Assembly (NCBI GenBank): GCA_947034895.1
Contig: OX344761.1
Span: 71,423,839 to 71,487,838, forward strand
Direction of reading: 5' to 3'
DNA length: 64,000 nt
DNA from: Rhytidiadelphus loreus
Taxonomy: Eukaryota > Streptophyta > Bryopsida > Hypnales > Hylocomiaceae
Part shown: positions 1 to 10,700 of the stretch, piece by piece
Numbering within the stretch: the stretch's first letter is position 1
Layout: each line of letters opens with the position of its first letter
Translations under genes and position numbers: made by a program
Notes under the pieces: model-generated
Seen by the model: only the letters and a program-made list of their open reading frames with translations
The model's database searches: none
What the model was told of the DNA's origin: nothing

Positions 1-2898
1 TGGTCTGAATGCAGGATTGAGGATAAAATGTATGCTCAAACAGTTAGAGGTAGATTTTCTTACCTATTTTGATGCAGAACAAAAATGTTGAACCAGTCCG
101 AAGTAGGACAACCTTCAGTGCCTTCAGGACGAATCCATTGCACAGCATGTGGAGTCTGCACTGAACCAATGGTGGTTGAAGTTAGCTGAGTGAATCAGTT
201 GTCAAAAATACACACACCAACTTTGTGCAAGAACTAATTCAAATTGATCAATAGACAAATTGACATCTGTGACAGAGAACATGCAACTTTCTAAATTTGC
301 AACAAGAGGTAGATGAGCGAAATAGATTAACGATCCTGATTTACCGGTATATAATTCAAATAACAACTCTCTGTTGAACTTAACTCACCTGAAACATACG
401 ATTGAGGCGCTCATCTCGAATGTTTCCAAGGCCATAGAGGGCAACATTTGTGGAGCCCTGAACACATAATGCAACTGTAAGCAAATGGTAATGCAGACTT
501 TGATCAACATAACACATCAACCGGGGCAACTGCATGCATGGCACAGGAGTAGGACTGCAAAAGTCTGCAGCTCACCTTTCGCAATAAGATCGGATGCAAG
601 GTAATATTACCTACGCCACTACCACCAAGCGCAACTTTTCCAAAGTAATTAACAAGATTGCAGGCTGCCAGGATATCAATTGCAGACAAATTATCCTGCA
701 ACCACAGGGCAAGACATGCATCAGAAGAGAATAGGTATACTAAAGAATATAGGCATGCCGAGTACAATCAACATTACTGGATTAGGTCGAAGCAAGGACA
801 AGTGACAAGAAATTCTAACGAGAGAATTTACAGGGAAACAAGTTCTTTGGATAGAAAACTAAACCTACCACACCAGCTGGATCGTCATGGTTGCCATGAA
901 TAGTGAAAACCGGCAGACCCACGTTAAAGTTCGGGTCTTCATAGTTGACAAGTCCAAATCTGATATATCACCAGCACACAATGGGCATATTGGATCCATT
1001 ACATTCTTTCTTTAATTATGCATAGTAGATTAATAATCTCGTCAACAATTAATAATTCCTATTTGTCAGGTCAGCTCAATGGTATGTAGATATAATGACC
1101 AATATCACAAATCTTAAGCAAAAATAAATAAATAAAAATGCTGCATCTCTCCCAAGGATTGAGATGCCACCAAGAACCACCCAACTACAAAGGAGACGGT
1201 AGGAAAACAAAGAAATAGTGACTGTCTCATCACAAAGGAGTCTCTCCATCAGATTGAAACGTTCTTAATGTTACTTTAGTAGTAGCCATTACATTCATAT
1301 AACCCTCATGTTGAATTCAGTTTACGTTAGTGTGATACAAATGGTGTTAACATGATGTTAGTGTGATGTTAGTACCATTTACAGTGACTTGAAATTACAT
1401 TGGAAAGTAGTAAGTTAACATTAAGTCAACAATAACATTGTCAATCTAACGGGGGATCTTTTGAGATGTACGTTAGACATTTCCAAAGAACATTTGCAAA
1501 ACAAAATCGTGCAAGAACACTGCAAGTGAGAAAGATACTTATTGGCAAAGTTGATGGTCTGGTCGCTGACAACTTGGAATTGAATTGGCTTGTCATTCAT
1601 GCAATATTTACGAAGAATTTCTATAGTGCGCACGAGGGTGGAGCGCGACGGCTTGTTTTCGTGAAACAAGTCTCCTCCCAGGAGTAGAAAATCCACCTAG
1701 ACATTTAAAACATCACCGGTCATTACTTTCCAGGGAAGACTCTTCTACTCCCAGCGACTGCAAATTCCAAAATTAAAGTAAAGGATACTAAAACCGTTAC
1801 TAGGACCTGATCCCATCTCCTACACTGACTCCTGTTACCAACAGAAGCACATCTATTCATGAGCTTGGTTGGACTTTTTAGCAAGTAATATAACTTGGCC
1901 AAATGTCTATGGTCACTAATCTTTGAATCGAAATGAGCTTGTCTACAGTCATTTATAGCAGACAACAATCTCCTACTTAAAAATTGCATGAGAAATTCAG
2001 ACGAAGTGATCAAATTTAAAGCTCATCAGATTTGGCTCTTGTACTCATAGCGATCTCTCGGCAGCTCTGTACTAATCTCCGAAAAATCACAATCCTCAAT
2101 ATTGGATCACAAAGCTTAAACTGAAACAAATTGTACTATCTACATTAGTTTTACAAAAATATCAAAAAATTATAATATTCATTTCATCGGATACGGTCTG
2201 AAATGCCAATCAAAGGGATCGAAGCCCCAAACCTGACGCTGTGACGCGATGGAGCAAATCTCTTCGAAAGCATTAAACGAGTCGTAACGGCGAACCTCAT
2301 CACTTTCTAGATAGCCTACATGACAATCAGTCGCGACCAGAACGCGCAGGGTGTCGATGTCGGCCGCCCTGCACAAAAGATAAATATTTTGTAAATACCG
2401 ATAATGAACATGCATGCCATCTCGTAAGGACAAAGTTCACACCTCTCCACATAAAAAATGATGCACTATTCGAAGCATGGTATTCATAAACCCTAAACCC
2501 TCGTCAAGAGAATTTATTGTTCTGAGCTTTTATCAGAAACTAACTTAGACAAATCTTCGAAGTTTGAAAAGAGTAACGAGATGATTCGAAACCAGAACCC
2601 TAAATTTAACCACCAAACGTAGACTCCAAGTATCCAGACGATCCAACATAGACTCTCCCCACAGTTGCATTCTCTTCGCTGTTAAAAAGATTCGACGATA
2701 CACTGTTTTCCTTCAAAATGCCGGCATCAAGAAGAAGGCAACAACAGTAACCAGGAACGCAATGAATCCCGGCAATCCATCCGCAAAGAACTAATCCGCA
2801 TGAGCAATTTTCAAATTCAATTAAACCACCGTAATTTGGAGCTGATCGATGGAATGTAATGAAAAAAATGATTAACAAGAAAAGAAAGAAACGCACAT
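1..2898 (-). CDS. MRE11: MRE11 double-strand break repair nuclease, N-terminal part
   Basis: MRE11 is the Mn-dependent nuclease of the MRE11-RAD50-NBS1 complex, which senses and resects DNA breaks in the nucleus. Exons read by eye: 2897-2898, 2233-2368, 1539-1696, 869-959, 576-695, 389-457, 64-155, perhaps continuing at 1-4; all introns are GT-AG and phases match. This gives about 222 residues of a family usually near 700; the rest lies beyond the left edge. The phosphoesterase motifs are intact: DCHVGY at residues 15-20, GDLFHE at 54-59, GNHDDP at 121-126. Exon 5 carries [20 protein letters not shown], typical of plant MRE11. The preferred start is ATG split by intron 1 (AT at 2898-2897, G at 2368), giving [10 protein letters not shown]. 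The alternative is ATG 2938 with a weak donor (GTCATG), giving 11 extra residues. Identity is near certain; the exact start is not. Confidence 0.93.
2488..2501 (-). promoter_or_regulatory. Telo-box pair in MRE11 intron 1
   Basis: Two joined AAACCCT units (plus strand) lie inside the proposed first intron of MRE11. Telo-boxes are a known plant promoter/5'-leader element of growth- and replication-linked genes. The function here is inferred from the motif and its position only. Confidence 0.35.
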
Positions 2899-3110
2899 GA
2901 CGATGCTGGTGTTGTAGTTGCGAAAGCTTGAACCATGCCGAAGAAGAAACAACGACACCGATGACGAAGACGAGGAATGTTTAAGGGTTCAGTAAAACCA
3001 AATTGTGGTGTGAAAAGGACCCAGAAGTTGGGGTCGGAAGCTTTTACTTTTCCGAAGGTTTCTCGGTCAGTCCTGGAAAGGACTTTTGCTTTTTTGTTTG
3101 CCGTAAGTTT
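2899..3110 (-). promoter_or_regulatory. MRE11 5' leader and promoter-proximal block
   Basis: This is the sequence upstream of the MRE11 start. It contains an upstream ATG (2938-2936) that is out of frame if the GTGCGT donor is used. Positions about 3008-3105 resemble the block upstream of CTNNBL1 at 10415-10500: both contain GTGTGAAAAG, then AGCTTTTACTTTT, then GGAAAG and GCTTTTT. No clear TATA box is seen. Confidence 0.35.
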
Positions 3111-3556
3111 GTCATCGCAAATTGTTTAGCACTTTGATTTTTTTCAAAATTTTCCAGAATTGTGTAACTTGTAATTGTCTCTGGAGTGGTGAGGTATTTA
3201 CATCCATGAATACATGTAGATTTATGGATGAAATTATTATAGTTATTCATCTAATTGTATTTTCAAAAATGATAATGTTATCCTAGTATGAAAACTTTTT
3301 AATGGTTATTAGCAATTTTCAACCATTGCAAGATATAATAAATTTTACAAAATATTTCATTTGGTATTTTGAAATATAAAGGTATTTTATAACCGACAAA
3401 CATCCTTGAGGTAGACCTATATAAAGAAGTTCTAGCCACTCAAAACATCCAAACACCTTTTCTAATGTATGTATGTGGCTTTTCAAAGTATGCAAATAAT
3501 TCTCAATACTATTTGTACTACATCTCATGATAGCATTGCATCTCTTCAAAGCATTC

Positions 3557-3960
3557 TAAGAGCATCCCAACTAATGGCTTCCCTATCCCTATCCGGAAAA
3601 ATTTCATCCAGATAGGGAAAAAAACTCCCCCACCAACATTCCCTATTCTGAAAAAATTTAGGGAGGAAGTGTTTGAATTCCCCAAATGGGATGATGGATA
3701 GGGAACTCAAATGGAGTAACCCCTAAACCACTTTTTACCTTTCCAACGTGAGTTGTGCTTCATTGATTTGTGGGAGTACTATTCATTTGACCTTGCTACT
3801 ATTTCTATAGTTCCTTTTTGACTTCTCCCTACCTCTATTTAGCAATAAGTTGAAAATTTAGGGAAGAACTAGTGGAAGCTTGTCTTCCCTATCCCCATCC
3901 ATGCACCCCTTCATCCCAACAGAGATAGGGATAGGGAAGACACTAGTGGGGATGTTCTAA
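3557..3960. mobile_element. Tourist/Harbinger-like MITE
   Basis: The element at 3560-3957 (398 bp) is bounded by TAA on both sides (3557-3559, 3958-3960). Its termini are inverted: GAGCATCCCAACTAATGGCT on the left and, reverse-complemented, GAACATCCCCACTAGTGTCT on the right, each followed by CTTCCCTATCCCTATC-type sequence. A TAA target duplication with G-N-N-CATC ends is the pattern of PIF/Harbinger (Tourist) elements. There is no transposase. Confidence 0.7.
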
Positions 3961-3970
3961 AGACTTGTTG

Positions 3971-4419
3971 TTAACCCTTTAAGGACCAAGTGTGTGTTCA
4001 ACAAACACTTGAAAACTCGAGTAGGGTCATATAAAGCTTGTTTTTAATAGATGTCCCCAAAATTTTGACACAAGATGGGAACATTCACCACCTTCATGGA
4101 AGTTTAAAAAAAAATTCAATTAGATGTCTAAATCAAAAGTTATACTATCCAAAAAAATTGGGCAATTTGGGCATCTTTTGCTAAAACCCTCATCTAATTT
4201 TGAAATTTTGCATGTCTGTAACTAATAAAATATGGCATAAAATGTCCAAGAAAATCAAATTTTAGTTTTCAAATCACTTTCTAAGAGGAGTCAAACTTTG
4301 TTGGCATGTCAAGGAGGTTTTGAGAAAAAATATTTTCTTCTAACTTAAACATTTGGATTATGTGGAGAAATTTTTAAGAACTTTCATTTTACACATTACA
4401 ACATAATTATAGGGGTTAA
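3971..4419. mobile_element. Possible divergent TTAA element
   Basis: It begins TTAACCCTTTAAGGACCAAG, like the better copies of the TTAA family, and ends with TATAGGGGTTAA at 4419. Only the outer few bases of the two ends match, so the right border is uncertain. Confidence 0.3.
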
Positions 4420-5184
4420 TATGTATTGAAGTCCACATAAGAAAAGCATCAATCTTGGCAATGGGGTCTTCTAGCTAAGTCTACAGTTTGTACTTCTTGA
4501 TGGAAGACATGTACCTTGTATAAGGAAAATCTCAAGATTATCTTTGAATAGTGTTCTTGCAATCTTCTTGCTCTTATTGTTTGCATTGGCTTCATAAAAA
4601 AAAATTCTTGAGTATTATAAACTTATCCTTAAGAAAAATTGTCAAAATAAGCAAATCAAAAGGAATAAACAATCTTTAACACTTAACCTCTCAATACCCT
4701 AGCATGGATGACATGTCTAAAATGTTGTAAGGGCCCAATGTACTTTACACCAATCCGTGGAAAATGTACACGCTTGCTCGACAATTCACTGTTGATTTTT
4801 TGACGCATCTGTTGAGACAAATTTTAGCTCATTTCACCGTTTCAATCTCGAGATTATAGTAATTGAGAGGTTGTTGCTCTAGAACTTCAAAGAGACTTTT
4901 TGACACCATTTAGCATTTTTGGAAGTATTGCCAAACAAACCACTATGCATGAGTACTCAAAAATTGGGGACGCAGTGGTCCAAGAGCATTCTAATGCATA
5001 CAACAATTTCCAATACATTCGGCAACATCGTTGTGTGGGATTGAGTGAAGTTCACAACATTTATAATGAAGAGGTTGTGTGTGATTAGCTACTAGCGTTT
5101 GCACAATATGTAGAGATAAACATGTGGCAACCTACTTCCAAGCTTGCTTCATAGTCCCAACAAATCTTGTTCATAATCCATTGA
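4420..5184. other. A+T-rich intergenic sequence
   Basis: No gene recognised. A short open frame at 4900-5088 (plus) has no recognisable motif and is probably chance or a decayed element. Confidence 0.4.
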
Positions 5185-5783
5185 CATAACAACCCGGGGA
5201 GGACACTCCCTATGTTTTAGCAAACTACGTGCGGCGGAAAAAGTAAAACAAGTAATACACCTTAAAATTTAATTTCTTTTTCAAAAAAAAAATTATGGAT
5301 AGATTTTACTACTTTATAAGTTTATGTTTTGAATTATTGGTATTTTTTTGTGCTAATAGTAATTAGTTATAAATTTTTGAAGAAAAAAGATACACTGTAA
5401 AGCTGAAAATAACTTTCACACCTCTATATTATATAAGAAAAAAAATTTGAAAAATGAAAAAAAAATTATATAGAATAGCTTTCTATTGAAAGTTTATTTT
5501 GGTTGAATATTGATGCAATAGTCATCTTCATGTGAGCTCTATAAATATTTTAGTTGGAGAACATGCCATTTTAGTTCATTTTTCAACCCTTTCTAGACAA
5601 TATATCTTTTGTTATTTGGAATTGAATTTTTTGTCAATAGAAACCTTTAGTCATTGTTAAACAAAGCTCAAAATTTTAGAATGAAATTATAGTTTATTCA
5701 AGGTGAATTACATGAATTACTTTTTCCACCGCCGCACGTAGGTACCCCAAATGTAGTGAGAGTGTCCTCCCCTAGCATAACAA
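5185..5783. mobile_element. hAT-like MITE with 8-bp target duplication
   Basis: The 8-bp direct repeat CATAACAA occurs at 5185-5192 and 5776-5783. Between them, 5193-5775 has inverted ends of about 65 bp: CCCGGGGAGGACACTC on the left and CTAGGGGAGGACACTC (reverse complement) on the right, continuing through an ACGTGCGGCGG...AAAAAGTAA segment on both arms. An 8-bp duplication is the hAT hallmark. The A+T-rich centre has no transposase. Confidence 0.72.
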
Positions 5784-8160
5784 TGGAGTTAGTTGCTCAT
5801 TTAGGCCAAACATACAACCTCACGTACAACCTTGTGTACAACTCTTAAGCTAGAGCGAAGCATTCATCGGTCCCCTCTTCAATTCCACTCCATCACGTTG
5901 ATGACAAAGGTACAACTAATTGAGAATCAAGAGGCTCATCAACAATGCTATAGGGAGGCAAAATATTCAAATTACATCTTGGTGGGCATACTTTTTTTCT
6001 TTCATGAACCATATAGTCAATCTATACAACTCTGAATCCAAAACAGGTCAAAAAAATACTGTTCATTCTACCAAGCAGCGATGACATCGCTCAATTGGTC
6101 CTACCAGAGCTCTATTGAACATTTTATAATCCCCTAACAATGTGGAGGCATATTGACCCCAAGAGGCATCAAAGTATTGATCTCCCTATTGGTTCAAGAT
6201 TCATTCCTTCACCTTGTATGAAATCTTGGTAACAATTCATGTCCAATCCATCGTCATTAGATAGTCTAGTAATGCAATTGTCAAAGAACTTCCAATCTAA
6301 AAGATTACCTATAAAATCTTGGAATTTCGCCATCTAATCGAGATCTTCAAAATCTTCAATCCAACTATCGAAGTGGCTGAGGGAGGTGTATTTAGTATTG
6401 CTTCTCTACGGCCTCCATTTCCTCTTGGCATATATAACAACTTTGGGGATACTTTATCAACTGAGAAGGTACCAAATTTGGCTTTCAATTGCTATCTGAG
6501 ACCAACAAAACAACTCCGAGCAATAGTTCCCCTTCCATCCATGCAATCATCAATCGAAAAATAAATGAAATGATTATAGGGGTCAATCAACATTGTTTGT
6601 CCTATTTTTTGCATCTCTTTGAGTGTTACTTGATTGAAGGAGATGAAGTTTTGGGAGGTGGTACAGAGGTCTTCACATGGTCTTGGGTCTATACTAACTA
6701 CCCACAAAATGACACCTCACACTTAACAATTAAGTGCCTATTGATGTTCTTGGAAAATGCCCCCAAAATTCCACTTTTCAATACTCCAAAATTGCACTTA
6801 GAAAAAGGTTCCGAAACTCATAGTTTCTAAGATGCTAGGAGTGTACCGAACTCTACTTGCAACACAAAATGGATTTTTAAATGTTATTTTCAACCTTAAA
6901 TCTAGAACATTTTGTTCAACAAGATCATTTTGGAATGGGGGGAGTACAAAAAGTGTATCCTGAATGAATTGCACCTCATCAATTGTTGCTCAGTCTTTCT
7001 TTAGAGCTGTCATCATGGCACCCTCTCCAAAAATGTGTACTCCAAAACACTACATTTGCCTCACAAAACAATAGCAATTCCGAGTGTAGAGCACATAATC
7101 TCCTTCAGTAATCTCTAGTTCTATATTCTAGAAATAGAATTGGTTTCCCTACAAGCTACACCACTTCCTAATGATGGTGTCCTACGCCAAAAGAAGTTGG
7201 AGTCCTCAATGTTGCATCCCTAATACGTTGTGCAAATCAAAACTGTGTCCATCGACTGATGTGATCTGTCAATCAAAACTACCCTTTCCTCCTCTCCAAT
7301 CCTAGCATCTTGCACCTCCAACAATGATCCATGAGTGCATTGTGCAGCCTCTACAAAACGTGTATACTAAAGGCAAACTTAGAGCACTGAATTCTTTTTC
7401 AAAGGCATCCCAACAACCAACAACTAGCTACACCTAGTTACTTAGCCCAAACCGTCATGTCCTGAAATACGTTGGGAATTAATTCTTCAAACAAATTGCA
7501 ATTCAAATTTTTTAAATCATTTCTCCATTGATGTCCCGTGCCTCAAGACGACATGCCTAATAAGTTTCCTTTTTACCTTTTGCAAATTCCTATTCATTCT
7601 AAACTACACTAGCTCTTTGAACAATTCTTAGGGGCAATTTTTTCGTGAAGGTAATATGGGAGGTGTTGTTAGCATTGGAATAAGTTCCCATTGATTTTTT
7701 AGGACCCACATGGAACTTGTTGTTGTTGAGTCTCTATAAAGGGCAAACTACTAAGGATGCTCTAAGACAAAGTGTCGAAAAAATCTGAGTTTTTTTGGGT
7801 GTAAATGAATGTGTGCTTAGTAAAAAATGTATAAATTTTCAAAATTAAAAATTAAAGCACTAATGTTAGGGAAGTTATTTAGTGGGATTGAAGCTAAAGT
7901 TGGACCATGTCAAGGACTATAGTTGTCCATGCCACATTGCAATTTTTGATTGTTTTCACCTTTTAAACCCTAAATGTCTAAGGGGGTCCTCCTTCCAAAA
8001 TCACCTCCAAACTATTGTTTATGAAATGAAAGTGTAATTTTTCTTAGAATAATTTTTTGAAAAATATAACAACAAGATCTTTTTTAGTTGTAACCATGAA
8101 ATTAGTCTACTTGACAATTTTTAAAGACTTTTGATACTACGGACTTTGAGACATTTTCAA
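5784..8160. other. Gene-free stretch with unrecognised decayed sequence
   Basis: About 2.4 kb without a supported gene. Short plus-strand open frames at 5832-6035, 6319-6564 and 6489-6830 are interrupted by many stops; base composition is somewhat richer in C than the surroundings, as if an old element coding region had decayed. A fragment ending GGATGCTCTAA near 7760 resembles the end of a Harbinger-type MITE. No family is recognisable. Confidence 0.4.
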
Positions 8161-9099
8161 TTAACCCTAAAGGACCAAGGCCTTTTTTCTGCCAGAAAGC
8201 ACTCAAAACTGCCATACCTATAGCAAGGAGTAAAAAAAATTGAAACATTGTTTTTTTTTGCATATCTAACCATAAGATCTTACACCTAACTAGTATGAGA
8301 GTGTGTGGAAAAAATTTCACAATTTTTGATAGCTCAGATTGCAAGATATCTACGTTTAAAGTGGAAAAAACAAGTTTTTCAGCACATTGCGGGACTAGAT
8401 TTTTTGACTTTGAACATTTTTAACTTAAATTTTTTGCACTACAGAGTTTATAGCCTTAAATATTTATAGTGTAGGATTGAGTTGAGAGTCTAGGTAAAAA
8501 AAAATTCAAAAAAAAATTAATTATCATTTAAAAAAAATTGTTAAGTAGAAGTAGGTATGAGATAGAAGGAAAATCTAAAATATTCATATATTTTATATGG
8601 AATCAAAATGCACTAATTCCAATGGTGAGATTATTCTAGTAAGTAAATCAGACCATCCAAAAAAAAAATTGAAAAATTTGAAAAATTGCATTCAGAAATG
8701 AATCCTATAAGTTATTTTTTTCAAGAAGATGCTCTAATTGCCCGAAAAACAAGAATATCCATAATTTTCTCATAACATATCCAAATGAAATGAATCAAAG
8801 CTTTCCAGATAGACAAAAATATAATCTATGAGAAAAAATAATATTAAGAAGAAAATTCAAGTTTTTGGCCAATTTTTTTTTTGGCTGCCCGAGCTGCCCG
8901 CCGTCCCCTTGTTTGAGCTTATTTGGTCATAACTATTGTTCCCAAGCACCAATTTTGAAAAAAATTATATTCCCACGAAGCTAATCAACTTTTCTACATC
9001 CAAAAAAAATTCAAAAAATTAGAAGAAAATTTCAGCCTGTAGGTACCTGCCCAAAAACGCATTTGTCCCCCAAAGGAACAATGGTCCTTTAGAGGTTAA
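8161..9099. mobile_element. TTAA-flanked piggyBac-like MITE, copy A1
   Basis: It runs from TTAACCCTAAAGGACCAAGG to ATGGTCCTTTAGAGGTTAA, 939 bp. The terminal inverted repeats and TTAA borders match the family. It is closely related over most of its length to the copy at 23667-24911, including the GCTGCCCGAGCTGCCCGCC block near the right end. No open reading frame of useful length. Confidence 0.75.
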
Positions 9100-10400
9100 A
9101 GTTCAATTTTTGAAATAACAACAGGCTTTCTTTTTAAACAAAATGACTTTGAGGGCCCATATCTCAAATTTTCACAAAAGAGGAGTTTATCATTTTTGAC
9201 CAAATGTAATTATGAATAGTTAAAAACTTGCATGCCAATTTTCACAAGGATTGGGGCAACAGAAGATTGCATTAAAAGAGGTTTGAAGGTAAGGGAGGGT
9301 CATTTCAGGCCTGTTCCCTTTGATGAAAACTACAATACTGGAGTCAAAATATTTAATTATTATTATTTTTTAAATAATTAAATAATTATATTTAAATGTG
9401 GTACAATCAAAGGCACAATCTCAGCCCCTTTAGACTACAAATGTGGCAAAGTTTTCAAAGTTTCCATAGTCCAAGAACTCACAATCAATCCCTTGTCTAC
9501 TTCTGTACCCATGGAATATTTTTGCTTCGGATGACCTTTGTTTGGCTAGGTTTCTCTCCCAATACAATCTCAAGTGAATATTTCTTGAAGTATTTGACTT
9601 TGAAAAATCATCTAAATTAGAGTCTTTGTCCAAATTAAAAGATTTTTTTTGTTTAAGGAAGATAACTTGATGAACTACATGAGAAAATATGAAATTTCAA
9701 TTTTTTTTTCCGAGTAGCCCTTGAAGTTGTTAGCAAACTTTAAATTGTTGATTGATTCCCAAGAATGGAACTTTGAAGGGATTTTTATTGTTGATTTTTC
9801 AAATTTTTACTTTAATTGATTGAATTTTTTTCAAATCTCTAGGTTTAAATGAATCAATAAATGATTGATGAAAAAGACAATTGAAAATTTGGGTAGGTTC
9901 TTACAAAGTCAACTTTGAATGAATATTCCCAAAAATTTCACACAAGGGATGGGCATGTACTTCCTTTATGGGGTTATAATTTTTTTTCCAATCAATAAGT
10001 TATGTTGTCCACATTCTTATGGACAAGGCATGCAATTTTGAGTAGCATGTGCAAAAATTTCCGAAATTTAGCAAGAATATAACTAACATAATAATATGAT
10101 GCAACCATTAAGAAAATGTGTGTAGTACAAAAGAACTCACTCTTGGAGTACTAAATGTCAATTGATTCTATCATAAAGGATTAAAAACATTCTTTTATTT
10201 TTCAATCTACACAATCAATGTTTAAAAAAAAAATTCCACATAGTCATTCCTATAGCAGTAAAGTACAATTTTTTACAATTGAATTTTTTTTTAAATGCTC
10301 TTATTTTTTGTTTTTTTGGTTGTTCTCCAATCCTTTACAGGGTCATGAATAACTATTTTAAATCGCATTTTCTTAAGGACAAAACTCATTCAAATTTGTA
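9100..10400. other. A+T-rich intergenic sequence
   Basis: Upstream flank of CTNNBL1. It holds homopolymer-rich A+T DNA and no supported gene. Confidence 0.5.
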
Positions 10401-10414
10401 GACCACTTGGGGAG

Positions 10415-10700
10415 TGTGAAAAGAGGTTAGAGGTCAAGGTGAGGTCTGGAGCTTTTACTTTTTCAGTTCGACCAAGGAAAGCCTTTCGCTTTTTCGTTGT
10501 CCCTTCCCAATGTTGACGCTGCAGTGTACACCAAACCCTAATTCTGCGTCTGGGAGTTTTCCGAGAGCAGTCTGTGTTTTCCTGCCGAATTCGTTGCACG
10601 ATGCCATGCCTTGATTGTTCTTGTTCCTTTCCTTTCCCCGTCGAATGTTTTTCTTAACTTAGCTCTGGAGTTCTTGGAGTGAGGAGCTTGAGGCACAGCC
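10415..10700 (+). promoter_or_regulatory. CTNNBL1 promoter-proximal region and 5' leader
   Basis: GC content rises sharply here. 10415-10500 carries the block shared with the MRE11 upstream region (GTGTGAAAAG, AGCTTTTACTTTTT, GGAAAGCCTTTCGCTTTTTC). A telo-box AAACCCTAA lies at 10533-10541, inside the likely 5' leader. The transcription start is not visible. Confidence 0.4.

Noticed and set aside
4900..7450. Decayed gene or viral remnant in the 5-7 kb stretch
   Set aside because: Frames are short and interrupted and I recognise no motif; not enough to name a source.
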